64,000 bases of DNA from Winogradskyella pelagia (GTDB taxonomy: Bacteria > Bacteroidota > Bacteroidia > Flavobacteriales > Flavobacteriaceae), in contig NZ_JAGEVF010000002.1 of assembly GCF_017581965.1 (NCBI RefSeq), forward strand, positions 186,001 through 250,000, written 5' to 3'. Positions 7,941 to 17,737 of the stretch are shown here, piece by piece. Position 1 is the stretch's first letter, and each line of letters starts with the position of its first letter. Below the pieces are notes generated by a model. It was given only the letters and a program-made list of their open reading frames with translations, made no database searches and had not been told where the DNA came from. Made by a program: the position numbers and the translations under genes.

Positions 7941-9400
7941 AGGTGTTAAAAGACATATTGTACAAGGTTAATATCAATGCAGTTGCTGGTAGCACTAATA
8001 CGTTGATTAATAAGATTGAATTCGATTCTAGAAAAGTAGCCATAAATGATGTTTTTGTAGCCATATCAGGAGTGACCATGGATGGTCATCAATTCATTGA
8101 ATCTGCAATTTCTAGTGGTGCTATTGTAATTATTTGTGAAACGCTTCCACAAATTCTAAAAGATGGTATAACCTATGTCGAAGTTTCAAGTGCAAATATG
8201 GCCTTGGCTTACATGGCCTCAAATTATTATGAGCATCCTTCAAAAAATTTAAAGCTTGTTGGAGTTACCGGAACAAATGGTAAGACAACCGTCACCAGTT
8301 TATTGTATCAGCTATTTAAAAAAGCAGGATTTAAGGTTGGGTTGTTGTCTACCGTAAAAATCATGGTAGATGATTCCGAATATAAGGCAACTCATACAAC
8401 ACCAGACTCGTTGACCATAAATAGATATCTCCAAAAGATGAATGACAAGGGCGTGGAATTTTGTTTTATGGAGGTGAGTTCTCATGGAATTCATCAAAGT
8501 CGCACTGACGGTCTGTCTTTTGCTGGTGGTATTTTTACCAATTTATCACATGACCATCTAGATTACCACAGCTCTTTTGCAGAATATAGAGATGTTAAGA
8601 AATCCTTTTTCGATGGCCTCACAAAAGATGCATTTGTACTATCAAATATTGATGACAAGAATGGCTTGGTGATGTTGCAAAATACAGTGGCCAAAAAATT
8701 CACATATGCTTTAAAGAATTATGCCGACTATAGAGCGCAGATTTTAGAGAATGATTTTGGTGGTCTACTGTTAAAGTTAAATGACCAAGAACTTTGGACG
8801 AAGCTTGTCGGAAACTTTAACGCCTATAATATCCTTGCCATATATGCTACTGCAGCGTTATTGGGGTTAAAAAATGAAGAAATTTTAAGGCTCATCAGCG
8901 AGCTCGAAAGTGTTAGTGGACGCTTTCAATATTTCATATCAGAAGACAGAATAACTGCCATTGTGGATTATGCTCATACGCCAGATGCCTTGAAAAATGT
9001 GCTAGAAACCATAAATAGTATAAGGACTAAAAATGAAGAACTCATAACCGTAGTTGGTTGTGGTGGTGACCGGGATAAGGCGAAGCGGCCAAAAATGGCG
9101 CACATTGCTTCAGCCTTGAGCACCAAGGTCATTTTTACAAGTGATAATCCTCGAAGTGAAGATCCAGATGATATCATTAAGGATATGGAAGTTGGCGTAG
9201 AGCCACTTAATTTCAAAAAGACCTTGTCAATTACAGATCGGAAACAAGCTATAAAAACAGCTTGTCAAATGGCACAAGCCAAGGATATTATTCTAATTGC
9301 AGGAAAAGGGCACGAGACTTATCAAGAGATTAATGGGGAGCGTTTGGATTTTGATGACTATAAAACGGTCTTAGAATGTTTAAAACAATTACAAAAATAG
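7937..9400 (+). CDS. murE: UDP-MurNAc-L-Ala-D-Glu:meso-diaminopimelate ligase MurE
   Basis: Cytoplasmic ATP-dependent ligase adding the third residue of the peptidoglycan stem peptide. 487 aa with the usual three domains. The P-loop is GVTGTNGKTT at residues ~109-118. The substrate-specificity motif DNPRSEDP at ~402 is the DNPR signature of meso-diaminopimelate-adding enzymes. The peptidoglycan is therefore predicted to be of the DAP type, as expected for a Gram-negative bacterium. The GKGHETYQ motif near the C-terminus is intact. The gene overlaps ftsI by 4 bp and directly abuts mraY. Confidence 0.97.
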   Translation: MKVLKDILYKVNINAVAGSTNTLINKIEFDSRKVAINDVFVAISGVTMDGHQFIESAISSGAIVIICETLPQILKDGITYVEVSSANMALAYMASNYYEHPSKNLKLVGVTGTNGKTTVTSLLYQLFKKAGFKVGLLSTVKIMVDDSEYKATHTTPDSLTINRYLQKMNDKGVEFCFMEVSSHGIHQSRTDGLSFAGGIFTNLSHDHLDYHSSFAEYRDVKKSFFDGLTKDAFVLSNIDDKNGLVMLQNTVAKKFTYALKNYADYRAQILENDFGGLLLKLNDQELWTKLVGNFNAYNILAIYATAALLGLKNEEILRLISELESVSGRFQYFISEDRITAIVDYAHTPDALKNVLETINSIRTKNEELITVVGCGGDRDKAKRPKMAHIASALSTKVIFTSDNPRSEDPDDIIKDMEVGVEPLNFKKTLSITDRKQAIKTACQMAQAKDIILIAGKGHETYQEINGERLDFDDYKTVLECLKQLQK

Positions 9401-10642
9401 ATGCTGTACTACTTATTTGAATATTTAGAACAACAATATCAGTTTCCTGGAGCTTCTCTTTTTGGTTACCTCACCTTTAGGGCAGCTGTAGCTATTATTT
9501 TGTCTTTATTGATTTCTACAATATTCGGTAAGCGCATCATAAGATTTCTGCAGAGAAAGCAGGTTGGCGAGACCATTAGGGATTTAGGTTTAGAAGGTCA
9601 AGTTGAGAAAGCAGGTACACCAACTATGGGAGGTATTATTATCATTCTAGCAACCCTAATTCCCGTATTGCTCCTAGCTAAGTTAGAAAACACATATATC
9701 ATTTTACTTCTAGTTACAACCGTTTGGATGGGTACCATTGGTTTTATAGATGATTATATCAAAAAATTTAAAAACGATAAGGAAGGACTTAAAGGACGGT
9801 TTAAAGTTTTAGGTCAGATTGGTTTAGGAATTATAGTTGGGGCAACGCTCTTTTTTAGTGACGACGTAACGATAAAGGAAAAATTACCAGTTCAAGAACA
9901 ACGAGCGCTTTTAGCTGAGAACCCAGATTTACCGGCTGCCAAATTATTTCAGCCCGAAGAAAAATCAACAAAAACAACAATTCCTTTTGTTAAAAAGAAC
10001 GAGTTCGACTACGCTGTTCTAATTACTTGGATAAATCCAAAACTTAAGCCATACGCTTGGCTGGTTTTCATATTAGTCAGCATTTTTATTATAACTGCAG
10101 TTTCTAATGGTGCCAACCTTACAGATGGCATCGACGGTTTGGCCGCCGGTTCTTCAGCTATTATAGTCTTAACCCTTGGTATTTTCGCTTGGGTTTCTGG
10201 TAATATCATTTTCTCAGAATACCTCAATATTATGTATATCCCAAGGGTAGAGGAGATAACCATTTACATTACTGCCTTTGTAGGCGCTCTTATAGGTTTT
10301 CTTTGGTACAATGCCTATCCGGCTCAAGTTTTTATGGGAGATACGGGAAGTTTAACTATTGGCGGAATTATCGCAGTAATTGCCATAGCTGTTAGAAAAG
10401 AATGGCTAATTCCTGTATTGTGCGGCATCTTCTTAGCAGAAAATCTATCTGTTGTTATGCAGGTCAGTTATTTTAAATACACACGGAAAAAATATGGTGA
10501 GGGAAGACGCATTTTTAAAATGTCACCCTTACATCATCATTATCAAAAATCAGGATATCACGAAAGTAAAATAGTTACGAGGTTTTGGATTATTGGCATT
10601 TTGCTAGCCATTATTTCAATAGTGACGCTGAAGATAAGATAA
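9401..10642 (+). CDS. mraY: Phospho-N-acetylmuramoyl-pentapeptide transferase MraY
   Basis: Integral membrane enzyme making lipid I from UDP-MurNAc-pentapeptide and undecaprenyl phosphate. 413 aa and about ten transmembrane helices. Conserved motifs are [10 protein letters not shown] (~73), the FIDDYIKKF aspartate pair (~115), [12 protein letters not shown] (~240), [11 protein letters not shown] (~312) and the HHHYQKSG loop (~380). A ~50-residue hydrophilic insert at ~155-205 makes it longer than E. coli MraY (360 aa), as is usual in Bacteroidota. It starts directly after murE and its stop overlaps murD by one base. Confidence 0.97.
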   Translation: MLYYLFEYLEQQYQFPGASLFGYLTFRAAVAIILSLLISTIFGKRIIRFLQRKQVGETIRDLGLEGQVEKAGTPTMGGIIIILATLIPVLLLAKLENTYIILLLVTTVWMGTIGFIDDYIKKFKNDKEGLKGRFKVLGQIGLGIIVGATLFFSDDVTIKEKLPVQEQRALLAENPDLPAAKLFQPEEKSTKTTIPFVKKNEFDYAVLITWINPKLKPYAWLVFILVSIFIITAVSNGANLTDGIDGLAAGSSAIIVLTLGIFAWVSGNIIFSEYLNIMYIPRVEEITIYITAFVGALIGFLWYNAYPAQVFMGDTGSLTIGGIIAVIAIAVRKEWLIPVLCGIFLAENLSVVMQVSYFKYTRKKYGEGRRIFKMSPLHHHYQKSGYHESKIVTRFWIIGILLAIISIVTLKIR

Positions 10643-11973
10643 TGAAAAGGCTAGTTGTATTGGGCGGCGGAGAAAGTGGTGTTGGTGCGGCACGCTTAGG
10701 AAAAGAAAAAGGTTTCCAAGTATTTGTGTCAGACAAAAATACAATTGCAAAAGCGTATAAGGACGTTCTTTTAAATTATGAGATTGAATTTGAAGAGGAG
10801 AAGCATACGGCATCTAAAATTTTAAATGCAGATGTGGTGATGAAAAGCCCAGGCATACCAGAAACAGTGCCTTTGGTGAAACAAATAAGAGCTGCAGGTA
10901 TTTCAATTATTTCCGAAATCGAACTAGCATCGCGATACACCGATGCAATGCTGATTGCCATCACAGGAAGCAATGGAAAAACAACAACGGCTAGTTTAAC
11001 ACATCATCTGTTGAAAACAGAACTTAGTGCTGGTTTGGCTGGTAATATTGGAGATAGTTTCGCCAAGCAAGTGCTGAATTTTAGTCATACCCATTATGTG
11101 CTTGAGGTCAGTAGTTTTCAGCTAGATGATATTGAGCGTTTTAAACCGCATATCGCAATATTGACCAATATAACTCCAGATCATCTCGATAGATACAACT
11201 ATCAATTTGAAAATTATATCGCTTCAAAATTCAGAATAGTAGAGAATCAAACTTCAGATGACGTGTTTATTTATGATGCCGATGATGAAGTTATTTCAGA
11301 TTGGATAAAAAATAATCCTATCCAATCTAGATTATTGCCTTTCTCGTTGACCAAAACCATTGAGCAAGGCGCATATTTTAAAAATAAAAACATAGTAATA
11401 ACAATAGATAATAGCCAAATAATTATGCCTACAGAGAACTTAGCATTAGAGGGTAAACACAACATTAAAAATGCAATGGCAGCTTCTACAGTTGCCCATT
11501 TGTTAAAAATCAGGAAACAGACCATCCGAGAAAGTCTTGAGAATTTTCAGGGTGTAGAACATCGATTGGAGTATGTGCTTAAAATTAATAAAGTACAATA
11601 CATCAATGACTCCAAGGCCACAAACGTTAATGCTACTTATTTCGCTTTAGAAAGCATGGACGCCCCAACCGTTTGGATTGTTGGAGGCGTAGATAAGGGT
11701 AATGATTATAAAGAGCTGTTTCCTTTTATAAATGAAAAAGTAAAAGCTATAATCTGCCTTGGGACAGATAATTCTAAATTATTTGAAGCTTTTGGCAATA
11801 TGGTAGATATTATTGTAGAGACACAGTACATGAGTGAGGCTGTTAAGATAGCATACAAAGTGGCCGATGCTGGAGATAACGTGCTGCTTTCTCCTGCATG
11901 TGCAAGTTTTGATTTATTTGAGAATTACGAAGATAGAGGGCGGCAATTTAAAAATGCTGTAAGGAATTTATAA
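10642..11973 (+). CDS. murD: UDP-MurNAc-L-alanine:D-glutamate ligase MurD
   Basis: Cytoplasmic Mur ligase adding D-Glu to UDP-MurNAc-L-Ala. 443 aa from the ATG at 10642, giving [20 protein letters not shown] with a Rossmann-like first domain; the upstream in-frame ATG is inside mraY and is rejected. The P-loop ITGSNGKTTTAS is at ~107-118. The central-domain motif EVSSFQLDD and the C-terminal NDSKATNVNAT and GGVDKGND motifs are all present. It starts on the last base of the mraY stop codon; a 34-bp gap separates it from ftsW. Confidence 0.97.
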   Translation: MKRLVVLGGGESGVGAARLGKEKGFQVFVSDKNTIAKAYKDVLLNYEIEFEEEKHTASKILNADVVMKSPGIPETVPLVKQIRAAGISIISEIELASRYTDAMLIAITGSNGKTTTASLTHHLLKTELSAGLAGNIGDSFAKQVLNFSHTHYVLEVSSFQLDDIERFKPHIAILTNITPDHLDRYNYQFENYIASKFRIVENQTSDDVFIYDADDEVISDWIKNNPIQSRLLPFSLTKTIEQGAYFKNKNIVITIDNSQIIMPTENLALEGKHNIKNAMAASTVAHLLKIRKQTIRESLENFQGVEHRLEYVLKINKVQYINDSKATNVNATYFALESMDAPTVWIVGGVDKGNDYKELFPFINEKVKAIICLGTDNSKLFEAFGNMVDIIVETQYMSEAVKIAYKVADAGDNVLLSPACASFDLFENYEDRGRQFKNAVRNL

Positions 11974-12007
11974 TAAGGTTAAAGTAATAGGATAAGGCAC
12001 TGTAATA

Positions 12008-13210
12008 ATGAGCCAGGTATTTAAACAGATAAAAGGGGATAGGGCTATTTGGGCTATAGCAACTCTTTTGGCCATTTTTTCCTTTTTACCGGTTTATAGT
12101 GCGGCGAGTAATTTGGCGTATGTTGGAGGCACGGGTAACACATTTACTTTTTTTCTAAAACATTTTATGCACCTAGTTCTCGGTTTTGCCATTATGTTTG
12201 GAGTGCATAAGGTGCCTTATAAATATTTTAGGGGATTATCTATGATAATGATTCCCATTGTTCTTGTACTACTGGTAGTTACAATGCTTCAAGGCACAAC
12301 AATAGAAGGTGCCAATGCAAGCCGATGGATACAGATACCAATTGTTAATATGTCTTTTCAAACTTCCACTTTGGCATCTGTGGTTCTTATGGTTTATGTA
12401 GCGCGATATCTGTCCAAAATTAAAGATAAGCAGGTTTCTTTCTCTGAAACTATTATTCCGTTATGGGTCCCTGTATTTTTTATTCTGGTATTGATTTTGC
12501 CTGCCAATTTTTCAACTACCGCTATCATTTTTACTATGGTAATGATGTTGACCTTTATTGGAGGATATCCTATTCGATATCTCTTAGTTGTTATTGGTAC
12601 AGGCATTGCTGGCTTAGCACTGTTTGTTCTGGTGGCAAAGGCTTTTCCAGAAGCCATGCCAAACAGGATTGATACATGGATGAGCCGCATTGAGAATTTT
12701 GCTAATGGTGCAGATACAGAAGCAGATTACCAAATTGAAAAAGCTAAAATTGCGATTGCTTCTGGAGGCATACAAGGTGTAGGACCTGGTAAAAGTGTTC
12801 AAAAAAACTTTCTGCCACAATCCTCTTCTGATTTCATTTTCGCTATTATCATTGAAGAGTATGGTCTTGTTGGAGGTCTGTTTTTGTTGCTCTTGTATTC
12901 TTGGTTTTTATTTAGAATAGTCATTGTATCCCAAAAATCAGATACTATTTTCGGAAAATTACTGGTGTTAGGAGTTGGGCTGCCTATCGTGTTTCAGGCA
13001 TTAATAAATATGGCAGTGGCTGTTGAGCTGTTTCCTGTAACTGGACAAACATTACCCTTAATAAGTAGTGGAGGAACGTCTATTTGGATGACGTGTTTAG
13101 CGGTTGGAATAATTTTAAGTGTAAGTGCAAAACGAGAGGAGCTAAGAAGTATAGAGAATAATATAAACAAAGAGGAAAACCCTTTAGATATTTTAAGTGA
13201 AACGATTTAA
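12008..13210 (+). CDS. ftsW: Septal SEDS glycosyltransferase FtsW
   Basis: Polytopic SEDS-family peptidoglycan glycan polymerase working with FtsI at the septum. 400 aa, about ten membrane segments. Features seen are the family N-terminus [25 protein letters not shown], the large periplasmic loop ending [22 protein letters not shown], and the late [10 protein letters not shown] motif, a strong FtsW/RodA signature. Position between murD and murG points to FtsW rather than RodA. Its stop shares one base with the murG start. Confidence 0.95.
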   Translation: MSQVFKQIKGDRAIWAIATLLAIFSFLPVYSAASNLAYVGGTGNTFTFFLKHFMHLVLGFAIMFGVHKVPYKYFRGLSMIMIPIVLVLLVVTMLQGTTIEGANASRWIQIPIVNMSFQTSTLASVVLMVYVARYLSKIKDKQVSFSETIIPLWVPVFFILVLILPANFSTTAIIFTMVMMLTFIGGYPIRYLLVVIGTGIAGLALFVLVAKAFPEAMPNRIDTWMSRIENFANGADTEADYQIEKAKIAIASGGIQGVGPGKSVQKNFLPQSSSDFIFAIIIEEYGLVGGLFLLLLYSWFLFRIVIVSQKSDTIFGKLLVLGVGLPIVFQALINMAVAVELFPVTGQTLPLISSGGTSIWMTCLAVGIILSVSAKREELRSIENNINKEENPLDILSETI

Positions 13211-14307
13211 TGGCTAATTATAAATTCATATTATCAGGGGGAGGAACAGGTGGACATATCTATCCTGCTATTGCTATTGCCGATGAATTGAAAGTACGTT
13301 ATCCAGATGCAAAGTTTTTATTTGTAGGTGCTTCGGACAGAATGGAGATGGAAAAAGTGCCTCAGGCAGGCTATAAAATTGAAGGTTTATGGATTTCTGG
13401 GATACAGCGCAAGTTAAGTTTAAAGAATTTAGCCTTTCCATTTAAACTTCTCATGAGCCTTCTTCGCTCAAGAAAAATCGTAAAGTCCTTTCAGCCAGAT
13501 GTTGTAATTGGTACAGGAGGATTTGCAAGTGGACCGTTGCTGCAAGTCGCAGCATCACATGATATTCCATGCCTTATCCAAGAACAAAATTCGTTCCCAG
13601 GAATCACCAATAAACTTTTGGCCAAAAAAGTAGATGTCGTTTGCGTGGCATACAGCGGCTTAGAAACTTATTTTCCCAAAGAAAAAATAAGGTTAACTGG
13701 CAATCCGGTTCGACAAGATTTATTAGGTGTGAAATCTAAAGAAATAGAGGCCAAAGATGAGTTTACCTTGGTTCATAAAAAGTACACGTTATTGGTTTTG
13801 GGTGGGTCTTTAGGAGCAAGACGCATAAATGAACTTATAGAGGCTAATTTAGATTTTTTTGAAGGCTTAAATATGCAGGTGATATGGCAGTGCGGAAAAT
13901 TGTACTACCAACACTATAAGCGATACAATACCCAAAAGCACGTTCAGGTGTATGCCTTTCTTAATAAAATGAATTTGGCATATGCTGCCGCAGATATTAT
14001 TATCTCGAGGGCTGGTGCTATTTCTGTATCAGAATTGTGTATTGTAGGAAAGCCAGTCATTTTTATTCCATCACCCAATGTGGCTGAAGATCATCAGACG
14101 AAAAATGCCGAGGCCATTGCCAATGAGGATGCGGCCATTTTAATTAAGGAGCAGGATTTAGATAATCAATTTAAGCCTGTGTTTTCGGAACTGGTTGGTA
14201 ATGAAGAAAAACGAAAAACACTTGGAGATAAGATTAAGTCTTTGGCATTGGTAGACGCAACTAAGGACATAGTAAACGAAGTAGAAAAACTCTTAAATAT
14301 AAGATGA
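13210..14307 (+). CDS. murG: Lipid II synthase MurG
   Basis: Membrane-associated GT28 glycosyltransferase that adds GlcNAc to lipid I on the cytoplasmic face. 365 aa in two Rossmann-like halves. The N-terminal glycine-rich loop is [19 protein letters not shown] (residues ~8-26). The acceptor-side motif is [11 protein letters not shown]. The donor-binding half contains [14 protein letters not shown] and [12 protein letters not shown]. It overlaps ftsW by one base and murC by 4 bp (ATGA). Identification is secure. Confidence 0.97.
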   Translation: MANYKFILSGGGTGGHIYPAIAIADELKVRYPDAKFLFVGASDRMEMEKVPQAGYKIEGLWISGIQRKLSLKNLAFPFKLLMSLLRSRKIVKSFQPDVVIGTGGFASGPLLQVAASHDIPCLIQEQNSFPGITNKLLAKKVDVVCVAYSGLETYFPKEKIRLTGNPVRQDLLGVKSKEIEAKDEFTLVHKKYTLLVLGGSLGARRINELIEANLDFFEGLNMQVIWQCGKLYYQHYKRYNTQKHVQVYAFLNKMNLAYAAADIIISRAGAISVSELCIVGKPVIFIPSPNVAEDHQTKNAEAIANEDAAILIKEQDLDNQFKPVFSELVGNEEKRKTLGDKIKSLALVDATKDIVNEVEKLLNIR

Positions 14308-15656
14308 AGGTTTTAGAGTCAAATAATGTGTATTTCATTGGTATAGGCGGCATAGGCATGAGTGCACTGGCGCGCTATTTTCATGCTAATGGTAAGCGTG
14401 TTGCCGGCTATGATAAAACACCTTCAGATATTACAGAAGATTTAAGTCAGCTCGGTATTGAAATCCATTTTGAGGATGCTCTAGACCAAATAAATGATAC
14501 ATTCTTGGATTCTAATCAAACCTTAGTCGTTTATACACCTGCGATACCAGAGTCTCATAAGCAATTGAATTATTTTAAGTCTAAAGGATTTACAGTTGTT
14601 AAACGCTCTTTCGTTTTAGGTGAAATTGCTAATCAAAGTACGTGTATTGCAGTGGCAGGCACTCACGGAAAAACAACCACTACAAGTATTTTAGGGCATT
14701 TATTATATGAATGTGATGTTCCAGTAACAGCGTTTTTTGGAGGAATCAGTGAAAATTATAATACCAATTTTATAAGTAAGGGAACAGACGTCACTGTCGT
14801 TGAGGCCGATGAATTCGATCGTTCTTTCCTAACCTTAAATCCAGATATTGCGTGTATTACTTCAATGGATGCCGATCACTTGGACATCTATGGTGATGCC
14901 GATCAATTAACAAGCACCTTTAGGGCCTTTTCTAAACAGATAAAGCAAGAAGGTGTTTTGTTTATAAATAATGGGTTGCCGCTCAAAGGTTTAACCTATG
15001 GTCTTGAAGACGATTCTGATTATCGTGCAGAACATATAAAAATAGTAGACGGTTCGTACATATTCGATTTCCGTACACCTAAGGGAACATATAAAAATTT
15101 TCAATTTAACCTACCTGGTAGACATAATTTGTCAAATGCAATAATAGCCTTGGCGATGGCTGTAACATATGGTTGCCCTCACCAGCAGCTCGCCAAGGGT
15201 TTAGCATCTTATAAAGGTGTAAAGCGCAGGTTTACGTATCATGTTAAAACTAATGATACAGTACTTATTGACGATTATGCGCACCATCCACAAGAAATTT
15301 CTGCTGTTTATAATGCACTAAGGGAAATGTATGGGGATAAGAAGTTGCTTGCTGTATTTCAGCCGCATCTCTTCTCGCGTACGCGCGATTTTATTGATGG
15401 GTTTGCCGAGAGCCTAACAAAATTTGATGAAATTATTTTACTAGACATCTATCCAGCGCGCGAGTTACCTATTGAAGGTGTATCGTCGGCATGGCTCCTC
15501 AATAAAATAAAAAACCCAAACAAGCAGCTGGTTAATAAATCAGAACTAGTTGCTGTTATTAAAGAAAGTAAAGCAGATATTATTCTAACTATAGGGGCAG
15601 GAGATATAGGCCAAGAAGTAAAAACCATTAAAAAAGCTTTAACCCTTGCAAATTAA
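14304..15656 (+). CDS. murC: UDP-N-acetylmuramate:L-alanine ligase MurC
   Basis: First Mur ligase of the stem peptide pathway, cytoplasmic. 450 aa. N-terminal Rossmann motif [16 protein letters not shown] at ~11-26, P-loop [17 protein letters not shown] at ~117, then [10 protein letters not shown] and the C-terminal [10 protein letters not shown] and [12 protein letters not shown] motifs, all intact. It overlaps murG by 4 bp and the TTG start of ftsQ by 11 bp, so it lies in one continuous operon. Confidence 0.97.
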   Translation: MKVLESNNVYFIGIGGIGMSALARYFHANGKRVAGYDKTPSDITEDLSQLGIEIHFEDALDQINDTFLDSNQTLVVYTPAIPESHKQLNYFKSKGFTVVKRSFVLGEIANQSTCIAVAGTHGKTTTTSILGHLLYECDVPVTAFFGGISENYNTNFISKGTDVTVVEADEFDRSFLTLNPDIACITSMDADHLDIYGDADQLTSTFRAFSKQIKQEGVLFINNGLPLKGLTYGLEDDSDYRAEHIKIVDGSYIFDFRTPKGTYKNFQFNLPGRHNLSNAIIALAMAVTYGCPHQQLAKGLASYKGVKRRFTYHVKTNDTVLIDDYAHHPQEISAVYNALREMYGDKKLLAVFQPHLFSRTRDFIDGFAESLTKFDEIILLDIYPARELPIEGVSSAWLLNKIKNPNKQLVNKSELVAVIKESKADIILTIGAGDIGQEVKTIKKALTLAN

Positions 15657-16365
15657 TTACGGTTATATAAAACTGATCATTTTGCTCCTGCTAGTTGGGT
15701 TTCTCTTTGCGTTTTCAAACATTAGAAATAATGCTAAAAAATTGGTGACTGCCCAGATAAAATTCTCAGGAGAGAATAAGCTCTTTATTACAGAAGATGC
15801 TGTTAGTAAATTGTTAATACAAAATCAACAGCCTGTTACGGAGCTTCCTAAAGAAATTATAGATTTGAACGAATTGGAAACCGCCCTAAATTCTAATCCA
15901 ATGATAAAGAAAGCGCAAGTGTTTATGTCCGTAAACGGTGAGCTTTCTGCTGAGATTGAACAAAAACAGCCTATTGCTAGAGTTAGTACTAATGCGTCGT
16001 ATTATATCGATGATGAGGGCTTTTATATGCCGTTGTCATCTAATTATTCAGCGAGAGTACCTCTTATTACTGGTAAAGTAGATAAAGAAAACCTCGATAC
16101 GGTTTTTCAATTTGCCAAAACAGTTCATGAAGATGAGTTTCTAAGGAAGCATGTCATTGGGATACATCAAAACGATGATGATACCATTGACTTTAAAATA
16201 CGTAAAAGCGATGTTTTGGTTCAATTAGGAGATTTGTCCAAACTGGAAAAGAAACTGAATAACTTTAAGGTGTTCTATCAGAAAGCATTGAAAGACAGTA
16301 TTTTGAATAAATATAGAACTATAAATTTAAAATTTGACAAACAAGTCATATGCACCAAAAAATAA
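15646..16365 (+). CDS. ftsQ: Cell division protein FtsQ
   Basis: 239-aa bitopic division protein. One N-terminal transmembrane helix lies at ~8-25 (YIKLIILLLLVGFLFAF), followed by a periplasmic part containing a POTRA-like region (~30-105) and the FtsQ beta domain. Family-level motifs are seen in NPMIKKAQVFMSVNGELSAEIEQ and PIARV. The start is TTG at 15646, which places the helix right at the N-terminus; no upstream ATG fits and the frame overlaps murC by 11 bp. It ends 3 bp before ftsA. The call rests on topology, order and the POTRA-like motif. Confidence 0.9.
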   Translation: MQINYGYIKLIILLLLVGFLFAFSNIRNNAKKLVTAQIKFSGENKLFITEDAVSKLLIQNQQPVTELPKEIIDLNELETALNSNPMIKKAQVFMSVNGELSAEIEQKQPIARVSTNASYYIDDEGFYMPLSSNYSARVPLITGKVDKENLDTVFQFAKTVHEDEFLRKHVIGIHQNDDDTIDFKIRKSDVLVQLGDLSKLEKKLNNFKVFYQKALKDSILNKYRTINLKFDKQVICTKK

Positions 16366-16368
16366 ATT

Positions 16369-17691
16369 ATGGAGAAGCATAACATCGCAGTTGGACTTGA
16401 TATAGGAACCACAAAAATCGTGGCCATGATTGGCCGTAAAAACGAGTATGGCAAACTAGAAATCTTAGGTGTTGGCAAATCTAAAAGTATGGGCGTTCAT
16501 CGAGGTGTGGTTAATAATATCACACAAACCATTCAGTCTATACAACAAGCCGTTCAGGAAGCAGAAGGTGCAGCTTCCGAAAAAATTGAAGAAGTCACTG
16601 TTGGTATAGCAGGGCAGCATATTCGTAGTTTACAACACAGCGATTATATTACTAGATCCAATTCAGAACTGGTTATTGATGAAGGTGATATTGACCGCTT
16701 GATTAATCAGGTACATAAATTAGTGATGCTTCCAGGCGAGGAGATTATTCATGTACTACCTCAAGAATTTAAGGTAGATGGGCAAGCAGAGGTTAAAGAA
16801 CCGATTGGTATGTATGGTGGACGTTTAGAGGCTAATTTTCATGTAGTCGTTGGCCAAGTCTCTTCGATAAGAAATATTGGGCGTTGTGTAAAAAGCTCCG
16901 GTTTGCAATTAGAGGGTATTACCCTTGAGCCATTGGCTTCTGCAAATGCAGTACTTAGTCAAGAAGAAAAAGAAGCTGGAGTAGCTTTGATCGATATAGG
17001 TGGTGGTACCACAGATTTAGCTGTCTTTAAAGATGGTATAATTAGACATACCGCTGTAATTCCGTTTGGAGGTAATGTAATTACTGAAGATATCAAAGAA
17101 GGCTGCTCAATTATTGAAAAGCAAGCTGAGCTTTTGAAAATAAAATTTGGGTCGGCATGGCCAGGAGAGAATAAGGACAATGAGATTGTATCTATACCTG
17201 GATTACGAGGAAGAGAACCCAAAGAAATCACTTTAAAGAACTTATCAAAAATTATACATGCTAGAGTCGTAGAAATTGTAGAGCAGGTCTATGTAGAGAT
17301 TAAAAACTACGGTCATGAAGAACAGAAAAAGAAACTCATTGCAGGTATCGTTTTAACAGGTGGTGGTAGTCAATTAAAGCATTTAAAGCAATTGGTAGAA
17401 TACATCACAGGAATGGATACAAGAATTGGTTATCCAAATGAGCACCTTGCGGGTGATAGCGATGATGAAATAACAAGTCCGCTTTATGCCACAGCTGTCG
17501 GTTTGGTAATGGATGGTATAAAACGTCAAGAGCGCAGGGTTATGGAAGCAGAGGAAGTGGCTGCCTCAGAAGATATTAGTGCTGAAGAATCTGGTGCGGA
17601 GTTAAAAATCGAAGAACCTTTGAAAGAACGACGTTCGTTCTTAGACAAGTTGACGGAGCGTGTAAAAGACTTTTTAGACAATGCAGAGTAA
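16369..17691 (+). CDS. ftsA: Cell division actin-like protein FtsA
   Basis: Actin-family ATPase that anchors FtsZ to the membrane and recruits the divisome. 440 aa. Phosphate-1 motif VGLDIGTTKIVAMIG at ~8-22, the 1C domain in the middle, phosphate-2 IDIGGGTTDLAVF at ~205, and adenosine motif VLTGGGSQLKHL at ~330. The extreme C-terminus (FLDKLTERVKDFLDNAE) can form an amphipathic helix, as expected of the membrane-targeting sequence. An acidic linker precedes it. It lies 46 bp upstream of ftsZ. Confidence 0.97.
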   Translation: MEKHNIAVGLDIGTTKIVAMIGRKNEYGKLEILGVGKSKSMGVHRGVVNNITQTIQSIQQAVQEAEGAASEKIEEVTVGIAGQHIRSLQHSDYITRSNSELVIDEGDIDRLINQVHKLVMLPGEEIIHVLPQEFKVDGQAEVKEPIGMYGGRLEANFHVVVGQVSSIRNIGRCVKSSGLQLEGITLEPLASANAVLSQEEKEAGVALIDIGGGTTDLAVFKDGIIRHTAVIPFGGNVITEDIKEGCSIIEKQAELLKIKFGSAWPGENKDNEIVSIPGLRGREPKEITLKNLSKIIHARVVEIVEQVYVEIKNYGHEEQKKKLIAGIVLTGGGSQLKHLKQLVEYITGMDTRIGYPNEHLAGDSDDEITSPLYATAVGLVMDGIKRQERRVMEAEEVAASEDISAEESGAELKIEEPLKERRSFLDKLTERVKDFLDNAE

Positions 17692-17737
17692 GAAATTAAT
17701 TAATTAGATCATATAAAATCCCATAATCATAAAAAGT

